A stretch of 64,000 nucleotides of DNA from Ectothiorhodospira haloalkaliphila ATCC 51935 (GCF_000633935.1 NZ_KK214998.1:805844-869843); one strand, 5' to 3'; shown: positions 28,351 to 38,467, numbered from the stretch's first letter. A program made the numbers and translations. The notes: generated from the sequence alone by a model not told the origin.

Positions 28351-31300
28351 GGCTGAACCCCCTTGGGTGCGATCAGATGGCTATACAGCGGGTGGTAGAG
28401 GGTTTCGATCGCCCGGGCAAAGTCCGGGTCCTCGGTCAGGCGGGCGTAATCGGGCCAGAAGCGGGCGAAGACATCGTGCTCATCTCGCTCGCTGCTCAAC
28501 TGATGCCCGCCTTCGTACAGCGTCTGGGGATCGGGGCTCACTCTCTCTCCCTCCGATTCGATCAGGGCCGCGAACCCGGTGCGGCAGGGCAGGGGCAGGG
28601 GGCTTTGCAGGCCCTCCCGGTAGCCCTCCATGAGCTGGATCAGAATGGCCTGGGCGGCGCTGGCGTCCATGGGTTGCAGGATCACCCGGCTTTGCGGGCC
28701 CAGCAGGCAGGTGGTGGTGGGGGCCTGTAGCTGGGCCGCCAGGTGGGTGGGCCAATGCCGGATCAGGTGATGCCATTGGTAGTCGTCGTCCTTCTTCACC
28801 AGCCGGCTGGCTTGCAGCACCAACCGTAACCGGGCCCCCGAGGCATCCTGGCGCAGACCGGTGAGGGTGTCCTCCAGGGTGATGCCCTGGGCCTTCACAC
28901 GGATGCCCTGTGCCGGGCAGGTGTCGGGATGGGCCCGCAGCAGGGACTGGAACTGCTCAACGGGCGGCTGCAAATGGGTGAGCAGTTCATCCCGCCAGTG
29001 GGTGTCGAAGGGGGGCAGGGGCAACTCACCGGCCCGGCTGAGACGCTGTGAACTGGCGGACAGGTCCATGGCGCGCTGGTCCGGTACCTGACCGTCTGGC
29101 GTCGTTCGGGTGAGGTGTTCGATCATGGCGGATCGCAGTGACCAGTTGCCCAGTCCATCCAGATGGAATGTCTCCTCGTCCTCGGCAGGGCGCTCCGCCT
29201 CCTGCAGATACAGCCCCAGGCGCTGGCTGTAGAAATGCCGGGCCGGGTAACGCAGGAAATGCCCCAGCGACCCCAGATCGATGGGGGCATCCAGTGTCGG
29301 CGGTGGTAACTGGGGCCGTTGGCGTACGGCGGGCATGGGCGCCGTGGTGAGGGACTGCCATTCGTGGGCATGGGTGAACACCCGCGGGGGGCGCTGCGGG
29401 TCGAAATACCGGGCGCTGAAGGGTTGCAGGGGGTGCTCCGTGGTCAGTGCCTTGACCAGCGCGGTGCCCTCGCCGCCCTGGGGCGCGTCTTCCCGGGATG
29501 GCCCCAGGCACCAGCCGGCGGCAATATGGTCCCGCAATTGCCCCACCAGCACGGACGGGGGGCGCTCGCTGTTGTCGCGGATGCTGCGTCCCACCCAGCT
29601 GATCACCATGCGCTCCCGGGCGGAGAGCAGGGCTTCCAGAAAAAGATAACGGTCATCTTCCCGGCGGGAGCGGTCGCCGGGGCGGTAGTCCCGGGCCATC
29701 AGATCAAAATCGGCCGGGCGGTGGCTGCGGGGGTAGTCGCCGTCGTTCATGCCCAGCAGCCAGATCTGACGGAAGGGCACGGCGCGCATGGGCATCAGGG
29801 TGGCAAAGTTCACGGCCCCGCCCAGGAAGTGCTGGTTCAGGGTGGGTTCGTCCACGGCACCGAGCAGGGTGTCGCGCACCACCTCCAGGGGCAGGGACTC
29901 GGCATCGGCACCGGCCGCCTGACAGTCGGTCACCCACTGCTCCAGGGCCTGGCCCACTCGGGTGACGGCCCGGTGATCCGCGTCGCTGTCGATGGCGAAA
30001 CAGTCTTCAACGAGCTGGAGGATCACGCTCATCCATTCCTGGGGTGGCCGGGGGGGCTGCAATGCCTGCCAGGCTTCGCCCAGGGTTTGAAGCAACTGGT
30101 CCAGGGGGCCGATCATGCTGGCCTCCAGGCCACCCACCTCGTCGTAGGGTTCCACGCCCCGCCAGGGGCCCGCGTCATTGCTGGCAAAGCCCAACAGCAT
30201 GCGGCGCAGGCCGAACTGCCAGGTGTTCTGCTCCAGGTCGGGCGGCAGGCCCAGGTGGGTGCGCTGGCGGGCATCCAGACCCCAGCGGATGTTCGCGCCC
30301 TGTATCCACTGGCGCAGCCGGGGCAGGTCGGCGGCGTCGATGGAAAAGCGCGCCCGAAGCGCCGGGATGTCCAGCAGATCCAGGATCTCGCTGACCGCGA
30401 AACGGGCCTGGGGCAGGTTGAGCAGGCGCTCCAGGCCGATCAGCACCGGGTTGCGGTGTCGCTGACCCTGGTCGGCGATATGAAACGGGATGTATCGCGG
30501 GTCTTCCGGGCCGATGCGGCCGAACACGGCCTCGATATGGGGGGCATAGGTCTCCACGTCCGGCACCATCACCAGTATGTCCCGGGGGGGCAGGGGGCGA
30601 CCCTGGTCATGGGCCTGCTGGAAGGCATCCAGCAGTTGGTCGTGAAGGATCTCCACCTCCCGCTGCGGGCCGTGGGCCACCAGGAATTCCAGGCTGCGAT
30701 CCTCGTCGGGGTCGATGGCAGTGGCCAGTTCGCGGCGCTCGTTCAGGGGGCGCAATTCCAGGATGTCGTCCTGGAGTTGTTGCAGCAGGGTGCCCTGGCC
30801 CGGGGACTCGAACAGGTCGATGGACAGGCTCCGGGCCTGAAAGTGGGCCTCGTACTGTTCCCGCTGGTCGTGTTCATCCAGCAGGCGGATGTAGTCCCGA
30901 CCCTGCTTGCCCCAGGCCGCCAGCAGCGGGTGGCCGTGCAGGTGCATCTCGTCGGGTTCCACCCCGTCCGGCACCTTGCGGGCGCTCAGGCGGCGATAAC
31001 CTCGGCGAAACAGATCCCGACCCTCGATGATGTCGCCCCAGTAATGGCAGCTGGGATTGTGCACGAACAGCATCACCTGGCTGATGGGGGCGATGCCCTC
31101 CAGCACCTCCAGGGTCTGCCGGGGCAGGGAAGAGATGCCGAACACGATCACCCGGCGGGGCAGCCCCTGGGGGCGGTGGGATGGGCTGAAGGACCGGGAA
31201 GCCTCAAGGAAGCGCTGATGGATGGCCGCGCGGCTCTCGCCGGGGTCGTTGGCGTCCCGGGTGATGTCTTCCAGCAGGGCTCGCCACAGCAGGGGTTGCC

Positions 31301-31886
31301 AGCGTTGGGTGTCGGGCACGGGGTCGCGCCGGCCATCGGGGCGGATCAGGACATCCTCGCCCGCCTGCCAGGCCTGCAGCCAGTCGCTGCGATACACCTG
31401 GTACTGGTCGAACAGGTCCGCCAGGCGCATGGCGAGCTGATGACGTCGGCGCACATCGTCGTCCGTGTGCAGAAAACCCCGCAACGGTTGGAGATCACCG
31501 GTGGCCTCGGGCGCCAGGGCATCCAGATCCCCCAGCATGCGATAAAGCCGCCAGCCCAGGGGGGCCTTGTGGAAGGCAGAGACATCCGGCAGGTCTCCCA
31601 GCACCTGGCAGTAGGTGTTCCAGATGAACCGGGCGGGCAGGGTGACCTGCAGGGCGGCGGCGATGCCGCAGCCACCCTGCTCATCCCCGGCATCCCGGGC
31701 CAGGGCGAGCTTGAGCCATTGTCCGATGCCGTTGCTCTGCACCAGGATGACCTCATCCTCCAGCGGGCGCAGCGGGTGGCTGCGCATCCAGGTGGTCATC
31801 AGGTCCCCCAGGGCTTCGAGGCGATTCCCCTGGATGAGCATGAAGCCCGTGGGCCAGGCGTCCGTGTGGGGGGCGTTCATGTCCAT
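28347..31886 (-). CDS. recC: RecBCD subunit RecC
   Basis: A 1179-residue protein with the typical start LIQGNRLEALGDLMTTWM and LEDEVILVQSNGIGQWLKL. RecC is an inactivated helicase-nuclease pair that recognises Chi and splits the duplex. GMNDGDYPRSHRPADFDLMA and RSRREDDRYLFLEALLSAR are conserved blocks. The ATG at 31886 comes 2 nt after the upstream decarboxylase stop codon; MNAPH 6 nt later is a second choice. The recC-recB-recD order is that of pseudomonads and relatives. Confidence 0.95.
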   Translation of the reverse strand: MDMNAPHTDAWPTGFMLIQGNRLEALGDLMTTWMRSHPLRPLEDEVILVQSNGIGQWLKLALARDAGDEQGGCGIAAALQVTLPARFIWNTYCQVLGDLPDVSAFHKAPLGWRLYRMLGDLDALAPEATGDLQPLRGFLHTDDDVRRRHQLAMRLADLFDQYQVYRSDWLQAWQAGEDVLIRPDGRRDPVPDTQRWQPLLWRALLEDITRDANDPGESRAAIHQRFLEASRSFSPSHRPQGLPRRVIVFGISSLPRQTLEVLEGIAPISQVMLFVHNPSCHYWGDIIEGRDLFRRGYRRLSARKVPDGVEPDEMHLHGHPLLAAWGKQGRDYIRLLDEHDQREQYEAHFQARSLSIDLFESPGQGTLLQQLQDDILELRPLNERRELATAIDPDEDRSLEFLVAHGPQREVEILHDQLLDAFQQAHDQGRPLPPRDILVMVPDVETYAPHIEAVFGRIGPEDPRYIPFHIADQGQRHRNPVLIGLERLLNLPQARFAVSEILDLLDIPALRARFSIDAADLPRLRQWIQGANIRWGLDARQRTHLGLPPDLEQNTWQFGLRRMLLGFASNDAGPWRGVEPYDEVGGLEASMIGPLDQLLQTLGEAWQALQPPRPPQEWMSVILQLVEDCFAIDSDADHRAVTRVGQALEQWVTDCQAAGADAESLPLEVVRDTLLGAVDEPTLNQHFLGGAVNFATLMPMRAVPFRQIWLLGMNDGDYPRSHRPADFDLMARDYRPGDRSRREDDRYLFLEALLSARERMVISWVGRSIRDNSERPPSVLVGQLRDHIAAGWCLGPSREDAPQGGEGTALVKALTTEHPLQPFSARYFDPQRPPRVFTHAHEWQSLTTAPMPAVRQRPQLPPPTLDAPIDLGSLGHFLRYPARHFYSQRLGLYLQEAERPAEDEETFHLDGLGNWSLRSAMIEHLTRTTPDGQVPDQRAMDLSASSQRLSRAGELPLPPFDTHWRDELLTHLQPPVEQFQSLLRAHPDTCPAQGIRVKAQGITLEDTLTGLRQDASGARLRLVLQASRLVKKDDDYQWHHLIRHWPTHLAAQLQAPTTTCLLGPQSRVILQPMDASAAQAILIQLMEGYREGLQSPLPLPCRTGFAALIESEGERVSPDPQTLYEGGHQLSSERDEHDVFARFWPDYARLTEDPDFARAIETLYHPLYSHLIAPKGVQP

Positions 31887-31888
31887 GG

Positions 31889-33274
31889 TCAAAGCAGTTC
31901 CTTCACGACCTCGTGCACGCACATGACATCCTCACGGGTGCAGTCGAACTGCCCCACCTGGACGCGGATGACCAGGCGCCCGTCATGACGGGTCTGGGTG
32001 AGGTAAACCCGCCCGTCATCATTGATGCGCTTGAGCAGGGCCTCGGTGGCGGCATCGCCCGAATCCAGGGCGAAGCTGAACAGCGACAGCTGCGGGTGGG
32101 TGACGATCTGGACGCCTGGCAGGGTGGCCAGGGTCTCGGCCAGCTCCTCGGCCCAGGCCACATGGTTGCGGATGCGCTGGCGCAGGCCCTCCAGGCCATA
32201 TGCCCGCAGGGTGAACCAGATCTTCAGGGCGCGAAAGCGCCGGCCCAGGGGCACGGTCCATTCATTGAAGTCGGTCATGGACGATGACTTGCCCAGGGTC
32301 TTCAGGTACTCGGGACGCAGGCCCAGGGTGCGCACCTGAGGCGCAGGGTCGGCCAGGAACTGCACCGAACAATCGAACTGCACGCCCAGCCACTTGTGGG
32401 GGTTGAAAACGATGCTGTCGGCACCGTCGATGCCTTCCCACAGGTGGCGGTATTCCGGGCAGATCATGGCCGAACCGGCCCAGGCGGCGTCCACATGGGT
32501 GGGCAGTCCGTGCACCCGGGCCACGGCCACACCGTCGGCAATACGGTCACAGGCGCCGATCCCGGTGCCGCCCACACACAGGATGATGCCGGCGGGCAGA
32601 TGGCCGGCCTCGCGATCAGCCCGGATGGCGGCATCCAGGGCCTTCATGTCCATGGCATGTCCGGCATCGGTGGGGATCTTGACCAGGCTTTCCTGGCCGA
32701 TGCCGGCGATGCGCACATCCTTGTCGATGGAGGAATGTACATGCTCGGAGGCATAGAGACGCAGCGTGGGTTGCCCCTGCAGCCCCTGGGAGTTGCCCAG
32801 CCAGTTCAGCGCCTTCTCGCGCATGGTAAGGATGGCGGAAAGGGTGGCGGTGGTGGCGCTGTCGTGCAGTGTGCCGGTGAAATGCGGGTCCAGCCCCAGG
32901 GCGTCCCGCAGCCAGCTCACCATGACCTCTTCCATCTCCGTGGCCGCCGGCGAAGTCTGCCAGAGCATGGCCTGGGCGGCCATGGCGTTGGCCAGTTGCT
33001 CGGCGAGCATGGAGGCCGGTGAGGCATTGCCGGGAAAGTAGGCAAAGAATCGCGGATGCTGCCAGTGGGTCATGGCATCGGGCACGATGCGGGCGAAGTC
33101 CTCGAAGATGACCTCCATGGACTCGGGTTGTTCCGGCGCCTGGCCGGCTAGCTGGGCACGGGTGTCGCCTGGACGGGTCTGGGACCGCACGGGCCGCTCG
33201 CGCAGGCCCTCATGATAGTCATGGATCCAGTCCGCCGCCTGCTTGGACCAGTCCCTCAGGTCGTCATGGTTCAT
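31889..33274 (-). CDS. PLP-dependent group II amino-acid decarboxylase
   Basis: A 461-residue fold-type-I PLP enzyme of the aromatic-L-amino-acid/tyrosine decarboxylase branch. The Schiff-base lysine lies in VFNPHKWLGVQFDC (about residue 294), the PLP Asp in VDAAWAGSAM, and the N-terminal HWQHPRFFAYFPGNASPASML and QTSPAATEMEEVM blocks match the family. It would release CO2 from an aromatic or related amino acid to give an amine; the exact substrate cannot be told. It directly precedes recC with a 2-nt gap, so the recCBD genes may be co-transcribed with it. Confidence 0.88.
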   Translation of the reverse strand: MNHDDLRDWSKQAADWIHDYHEGLRERPVRSQTRPGDTRAQLAGQAPEQPESMEVIFEDFARIVPDAMTHWQHPRFFAYFPGNASPASMLAEQLANAMAAQAMLWQTSPAATEMEEVMVSWLRDALGLDPHFTGTLHDSATTATLSAILTMREKALNWLGNSQGLQGQPTLRLYASEHVHSSIDKDVRIAGIGQESLVKIPTDAGHAMDMKALDAAIRADREAGHLPAGIILCVGGTGIGACDRIADGVAVARVHGLPTHVDAAWAGSAMICPEYRHLWEGIDGADSIVFNPHKWLGVQFDCSVQFLADPAPQVRTLGLRPEYLKTLGKSSSMTDFNEWTVPLGRRFRALKIWFTLRAYGLEGLRQRIRNHVAWAEELAETLATLPGVQIVTHPQLSLFSFALDSGDAATEALLKRINDDGRVYLTQTRHDGRLVIRVQVGQFDCTREDVMCVHEVVKELL

Positions 33275-33507
33275 CGCTGAATCCTTGGCTCTTTTTCGCT
33301 GCGTTAGTGTACTGAGTCCGGGGCTGTGTTCGCCATCGTTGCCCTGGTGCCCGTTCCGGTAGATGCACGCTGGCTTGTATGGAGCAGGGCTTAGTATGAT
33401 CGGGGCATGTATCCATTCCCAGTGTCAGGAAAAACGCTTCGTCGGCCAGGTGGTCCGGGTCATCGGTCGGGGCACGGGGCGGCAGCCACTGGTCAGGAGG
33501 AGGCCCC

Positions 33508-36255
33508 ATGGTCAGGACAGCGATAGAGCCCATGGCCTGCACGGGCCTGAGCGACTGGAAGGCCATCTGGAACCGACTGGAGCCAGGGGACAAGCATCGC
33601 GCCATGCTGTCCTTCCTTGAACGGCTGCGGGATCCCGCTTCGCGCCTGGAGATGGTCTGTGACTCCACCCTCAAGACCCTGGCGCGGCGCAAGCGTTTCC
33701 GTGTGGAGACCCTGCGGCGCATGAAGAACCCCCAATTGGCCGGCGTGCTGCTGCCAAATGCACCGGCCCTGTTCGGTGCCCGGGAGTGGACGCTGCTGTT
33801 CCTGGGGTATTTTGCCGATTACAAGTCGCCCATCATGTGCCGGTTTCTGGATCTGTGTGGCGTGCCCCACGACGAGCGCGGCTTTGTGGTGGGCGGGGAT
33901 TCCCGTATTCGTGCCCCCAAGGATGTACAGGCCACCACGCAGACCCTGGTGGAGGAGTTCGGGGTGCGCGAGGTGGCCATCTACTTCTGCGTGCTCACCC
34001 AGATGGATCCGGACCTGTGGCGTTTCCTGGATCCGGTGTTGCCTGAACTGACCCTCGCCATGGAGGAAGAGGAGGCCGCCCGTGCTCACGAGGTGGTGAT
34101 GGATGCCCAGGTGGCCGACAGCCTGGAGGTGTCGGAAGACTTCACCCAGCTGGATCGGGTGATCCTGGATCAGATCCTGGCCACCCTGAGCGGCGATGAA
34201 CGAGCGCTCAAGCCCAACGAGCTGGTGGACCTGGTGGAATCGGTCCATGCCCTGGACACCACCCGGCAGCGGACCTATTTCCATCTGGGGTTCATGGATG
34301 CCCTGTTGCCGGAGCGGGAGACCGACGCGGCCCGTCGGGAGATGGATGACGAGCAACGCCAGTGGTATCTCTCGGGCATGCTCAGTGCCCATGTGCGCCA
34401 GCGGGATGACGACGCCGTCAAGGCGGCGTTGAGCGGCCATGGTGGGGTATTCCGCAAGGCCGCCAAGACACCCGGCGGTGCCGGGGCGGGGCTCATCAAC
34501 GAGGTGTATGGCTATCTGCTGGAACAGGGTTATGACCGCGAGGCCATGCAGTTGCTGCGGGGCCAGCGCTGCCATCTCAGCCCGGCCACCTTCTCCTTGA
34601 TACTGGACAAGGCCACCACGGCCATCCGCGAGGGCGATCCGGCCCTGGCCAATGTGCTGCTGGTGGAACTGCGCCAGGGGTTGCCCTATGTGCAGATGGA
34701 TCCGGAAGAGCGCGAGCACATGGATACCCTTCTGGAACGTCGCCTGGGGCAGGCCTTGCAGGCCCAGGGGAATTTTATCGGCGCCCGGGAGGTTTTCGCG
34801 CGACTGATCGAAGAGGACCGGGTGGACACCCCCTGCCTTTTGGCAGATCGGGGCCTGGTAAGCGCCGGGTTTCGGTCGCTGGCGGATCTGGTGTTGCCGG
34901 AAGATCCCGAACGCTGCCGCAACACCCTGGCGCAACTGGAAAACGGCGAGACCTACTTTCGTGAGGCGGTGGCGCGATTCGAACGACGGGCCATCAATGC
35001 CCATCATGCCCTGGCGGTGCTGGAATTCCTGCGCTGGGCCGGGCCGGATGGGCAGGATGCGGTGCGCGATCGGGCCCTGGTGCATGTGAACGAGGCCCTG
35101 ATCGGCATGCTGAGCGATACCGCCTCCACGGCCTACGAGCGCTTGGGGCTGCTCGGTCAATGCCGGTTCATGCAGGCGGTGCTGATGATGGCCCGCCTGG
35201 ATCAGGGCTCGGCGCGGGCGGGTATGGAGTCGTGGCGGGCCATCGCGGGGGAGGCCGAACGTCTGCCTCGCTGGGGGGTGCAGCGTTTACTGGAATCTGC
35301 CGACCTGGTGGAGCCGCGTCTGGCCACGGAGATTGCCGAGTGCGTCTGGCGTCAGGGGGGCGAGTCTTCGCTGGCGATGATCGAACGGGCCGAGTGGCTG
35401 GCCGGGTCCGCGTACCTGCAGGGGGAAGTCCTCAGGCTGGCGCGCAGCAGCGGGGAGAAGTCCGGGGCGCAGCAGTGGCGCGTGTGGACGTTGCTGGTGC
35501 CGGCGGCCCTGTTGGCGGGGCATGTGGACGTGGCCCAGGAGGGACTGGATGCCATGGAGGCCCTGGCCCAGGACTCGCGTTTTTGCGAGCCCATGCTGAA
35601 ATGGCTGGAGCATCCGGAGCGCCTGGATCCGGCCTGGTCGGAGGTGGAGATCCTGCGCTCCCGGTTTCGTCTGTACCGGCGCCTGGGGCGGGACCCGGAG
35701 GCCTTCGCCCAGTTACGCGCCCTGTTCTACGCCCTGCGTGACACCCGCCCCATGGAAGCGTCCCAGACACTGGATCTGTTCCGGGAGTGTGATGCCCCGG
35801 AGGCGTATTACGCCGACCTGCACCTGCCGGGCACCGCTGCAGAAGAGGATGAGGATGCCGGCGGGGAGGAGCAGTTGCGGGCGGGCGCCCCGGTGAAGGT
35901 GCTGTTCGTGGGGGGCAACGAGATCCAGGCCCGCTACACCGATGCCATCAGCCGCACCCTGGCCGAGGAGTGGCCGGGGGTGGTGGTGTCGTTTCGTCAC
36001 ACGGGTTGGTCGTCCAATTGGGGCCGGGATGTGGATGTGCTCAAGCGTCAGGCGGTGGATGCCGACGCGGTGGTGCTGATGACCATGATGCGCACCACCC
36101 TGGGCCGTGCCCTGCGCGAGGCCCTGAATGACCCGCCCCGACCCTGGATCCCCTGCACCGGTACGGGCAAGCAGGCGTTGCTGGAGAGCATCCGGCGCGC
36201 CGCCCGGGTGGGACTGCAGATGCAGTCGGGCCAGGCATCCGGCCCACAGGAATGA
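33508..36255 (+). CDS. Large helical-repeat protein with DUF2325-like C-terminal domain
   Basis: A 915-residue soluble protein whose function I do not recognise. Residues 1-770 or so are helical, Leu/Ala/Arg/Glu-rich, with repeat-like units of roughly 35-40 residues (TPR or HEAT style) and no catalytic motif. After an acidic linker (EEDEDAGGEEQ) a compact alpha/beta domain follows from about 793: VKVLFVGGNEIQARY, VVVSFRHTGWSSNWGRD, ADAVVLMTMMRTTLGRAL, WIPCTGTGKQALLESIRRA. This pattern resembles DUF2325, a Rossmann-like domain in bacterial proteins of unknown role. There is no signal peptide. It stands alone; an AGGAGG site lies just before the ATG at 33508. Confidence 0.75.
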   Translation: MVRTAIEPMACTGLSDWKAIWNRLEPGDKHRAMLSFLERLRDPASRLEMVCDSTLKTLARRKRFRVETLRRMKNPQLAGVLLPNAPALFGAREWTLLFLGYFADYKSPIMCRFLDLCGVPHDERGFVVGGDSRIRAPKDVQATTQTLVEEFGVREVAIYFCVLTQMDPDLWRFLDPVLPELTLAMEEEEAARAHEVVMDAQVADSLEVSEDFTQLDRVILDQILATLSGDERALKPNELVDLVESVHALDTTRQRTYFHLGFMDALLPERETDAARREMDDEQRQWYLSGMLSAHVRQRDDDAVKAALSGHGGVFRKAAKTPGGAGAGLINEVYGYLLEQGYDREAMQLLRGQRCHLSPATFSLILDKATTAIREGDPALANVLLVELRQGLPYVQMDPEEREHMDTLLERRLGQALQAQGNFIGAREVFARLIEEDRVDTPCLLADRGLVSAGFRSLADLVLPEDPERCRNTLAQLENGETYFREAVARFERRAINAHHALAVLEFLRWAGPDGQDAVRDRALVHVNEALIGMLSDTASTAYERLGLLGQCRFMQAVLMMARLDQGSARAGMESWRAIAGEAERLPRWGVQRLLESADLVEPRLATEIAECVWRQGGESSLAMIERAEWLAGSAYLQGEVLRLARSSGEKSGAQQWRVWTLLVPAALLAGHVDVAQEGLDAMEALAQDSRFCEPMLKWLEHPERLDPAWSEVEILRSRFRLYRRLGRDPEAFAQLRALFYALRDTRPMEASQTLDLFRECDAPEAYYADLHLPGTAAEEDEDAGGEEQLRAGAPVKVLFVGGNEIQARYTDAISRTLAEEWPGVVVSFRHTGWSSNWGRDVDVLKRQAVDADAVVLMTMMRTTLGRALREALNDPPRPWIPCTGTGKQALLESIRRAARVGLQMQSGQASGPQE

Positions 36256-36400
36256 CAGGTGCGGGAAGGCAGGCGGGACAGATCAAGGGACGGGCATAAG
36301 TCGCTGGAAAATCGTTATATACCATGGTAATACCTCCCCCCTTGCAATCATTCCAACAACATTGGGGTTGTTTCCCAGCATAAGAGCGATCGGGGGGAGT

Positions 36401-37693
36401 ATGGGGAAAAAGACGGTTTCGATGGTGGCGGGCGCGCTGGCGTTGTCCATGGGGATGGGCACGGGTGCGGCCACGGCGGACTGGGACTGGGGGGGCGATC
36501 TGCGGGTGCGGGTGACGGATCTGATGGATATTCCCATTTCGGTTCGTGGCGCAGACCCGGTTGACCAACTTTTCAATCGCAACCGTACCCGCCTGTGGGC
36601 CAGTTACGCCTTCAGCGAGGACGTGAGCTTCACGGGCCGGCTGATGAACGAGTTCCGCTTCTACGACAAGGGACGGGGGTACACCCGCGATCACGACCCT
36701 CTGGGCGAGATCGTCCCCGACCTGCTCTATGTGGACATCAACAACCTGGCAGAAGGTCGGGTGGATCTGCGCCTGGGCCGCCAGGAACTCATCTACGGCA
36801 CCGGGAACATCCTCCTCAATGGCACCCCGCGGGATGGGTCCCGCAGCCTATTCTACAACGCCATCAAGGCCAGTGTGGACTTGGGGCCGGCGCACAGTGT
36901 GGATTTGCTGGCCATCTATAACGAGGCCAAGGATTCGCTGACCATCAATCGGGAGCCGCAACTGACGCTGATCGAGCATGACGAGGCGGCGGCGGGTGTG
37001 TATGGGCGTTATGCCGGGGTGGAGGATACGCCCCTGGAGTATTACTGGATCTACAAGCAGGAGAAGAATCGCAGTTACGCGCGCCTGGGCACCCGGGCCG
37101 ATGCCGACTTCCACACCGTGGGCGTGCGTGCCGCCCCGGACCGGGGCCAGTGGGCCGCCAACCTGGAACTGGCCCTGCAGCGGGGCAGCCAGGAGGATGA
37201 TGATCTCAAGGGCGAACTGCTGGATGCCTCGGTCACCTTCCGGCCCGATATCTGGGGTGATACCCGCCCGGCGTTCACCGCTGGCTACTACTACCTGTCC
37301 GGTAACGACGCCGGTACCGACAATAACGAAGGCTGGCGTCCCGTGTTCTCCCGCTGGCCCCAGTTCAGCGAACTGTATGCCTATGGCTTTATCGGCAGCG
37401 AGTTCGGGGTGGCCGGCTGGAGCAATCTGAAGGCGCCCTTTGTGGGCCTGGACATGAAACCTTCACCACGCACTTCCCTGAAACTTCGCTATCATCGGAT
37501 GTACGCGGATGAAAAGGATGGCCCTGGCAATGGGGATTTACGGGGTGATCTGCTCACAGCAGTATTGGGCGTGAATCTGGCGGAGAATGTGCGTGGTCAT
37601 CTGTGGGCCGAGTTTCTGGACCCCGGTGATTATCATGAACGAGGGGCGGGTGATGCCCATTTCCTTCGGGCCAATATCGAATACAGCTTCTAG
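36401..37693 (+). CDS. Outer-membrane beta-barrel protein, alginate-export type
   Basis: A 430-residue exported protein. A signal peptide covers about residues 1-27 (MGKKTVSMVAGALALSMGMG..., cut near ATADW). The mature part has alternating aromatic/charged strands and ends in Phe (NIEYSF), the usual barrel insertion signal. Blocks such as RTRLWASYAFSEDVSFTGRL, LLYVDINNL and LRLGRQELIYGTGNILLNG match the alginate-export (AlgE-like) porin family, whose members often carry other anionic substrates. No alginate genes are near, so the substrate is unknown. Start at 36401 because it begins the signal peptide and follows GGGGGAG. Confidence 0.8.
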   Translation: MGKKTVSMVAGALALSMGMGTGAATADWDWGGDLRVRVTDLMDIPISVRGADPVDQLFNRNRTRLWASYAFSEDVSFTGRLMNEFRFYDKGRGYTRDHDPLGEIVPDLLYVDINNLAEGRVDLRLGRQELIYGTGNILLNGTPRDGSRSLFYNAIKASVDLGPAHSVDLLAIYNEAKDSLTINREPQLTLIEHDEAAAGVYGRYAGVEDTPLEYYWIYKQEKNRSYARLGTRADADFHTVGVRAAPDRGQWAANLELALQRGSQEDDDLKGELLDASVTFRPDIWGDTRPAFTAGYYYLSGNDAGTDNNEGWRPVFSRWPQFSELYAYGFIGSEFGVAGWSNLKAPFVGLDMKPSPRTSLKLRYHRMYADEKDGPGNGDLRGDLLTAVLGVNLAENVRGHLWAEFLDPGDYHERGAGDAHFLRANIEYSF

Positions 37694-37701
37694 GCCGTCG
37701 C

Positions 37702-37738
37702 GGCCGGGCACTCACCACTGGGCAGTGCCCGGCCTGTT
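37702..37738 (+). terminator. Hairpin after the outer-membrane barrel gene
   Basis: GGCCGGGCACT and AGTGCCCGGCC pair perfectly (11 bp) around an 11-nt loop, beginning 8 nt after the stop codon. The T-tract that follows is short (TGTT), so termination may be partial. Confidence 0.6.
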
Positions 37739-37771
37739 GCGCTCCGTGCCGGTCGTTGCTGAAATGCACTC

Positions 37772-38329
37772 ATGACTCTTGGTGATCCATTTCAGGATGT
37801 GCTTGTGATTCAGGATCGTCTGCCGATCCTGCACAGCACCGTGGAAGCCTTGCCGCCGAGCGAGGAACTGGCTCGCGTCAATGAGGCCAATGAGGGCCTG
37901 CTGAGGGTGTATGTCAGCCTGGACGACGCCTCTCCGCGGGTGAATGAAGAGCTCGGGAGCGAGATTTCCCATGAACTGGCCCGCATCGAGACCAAGCTCA
38001 ATGTGATACTTGAGATGCTGGGTTCACTGCTGCACACACAGGTGAAATCACCGGACCCGGTGACCATGCGGATTTCCGCCGAGGGTCTGGGGTGGGTGCA
38101 GGCAGAGCGCCTGGAACCGGGGCAGATGCTGCGCATGCATTGGCATCTTTGCCCGCAGTTCCCGCGGCCATTGGAACTCTATGGTGAGGTTGCCTCCTGT
38201 CAGGCGGTGGCGGATGGATTCGATATTTCCGTGGGGTTTCGTGGACTCAGCCCGTTGCTTGAGGATGGCATTCAGAAGCTGGTGTTCAGGCGACACCGCC
38301 GCAGTGTGGCCCAGTCGCGGGCCCGCTGA
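37772..38329 (+). CDS. PilZ-like protein upstream of fleQ
   Basis: A 185-residue protein with an N-terminal helical part (residues 1-95, including VNEELGSEISHELARIETKLNVILEML, a coiled-coil-like stretch shortened here to ISHELARIETKLNVILEML) and a C-terminal beta domain from about 90 (MRISAEGLGWVQAERLEPGQ, LELYGEVASCQ, VGFRGLSPL). The beta pattern is that of PilZ-type cyclic-di-GMP-related domains, but the N-terminal RxxxR and the D/NxSxxG signature are not intact, so ligand binding is doubtful. Proteins like this are commonly found next to fleQ in gammaproteobacteria. The ATG has only a weak ribosome site. Confidence 0.6.
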   Translation: MTLGDPFQDVLVIQDRLPILHSTVEALPPSEELARVNEANEGLLRVYVSLDDASPRVNEELGSEISHELARIETKLNVILEMLGSLLHTQVKSPDPVTMRISAEGLGWVQAERLEPGQMLRMHWHLCPQFPRPLELYGEVASCQAVADGFDISVGFRGLSPLLEDGIQKLVFRRHRRSVAQSRAR

Positions 38330-38467
38330 TTCGGGCACACCTTCCGTTTGTCGGTGACATGGTACTGTATAACGCCCAACGGCCTGTCTGAGGCAGGCGT
38401 GGCGGGACATGAGTGAGGGTCTGGGTTTATCCTGCGGGCCCAGGGATTTATTTCGGCTGATGATTTC

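Noticed and set aside
29319-31988. 889-codon open frame antisense to recC
   Set aside because: Same reason: no motifs, biased composition, no ribosome site, fully inside recC.
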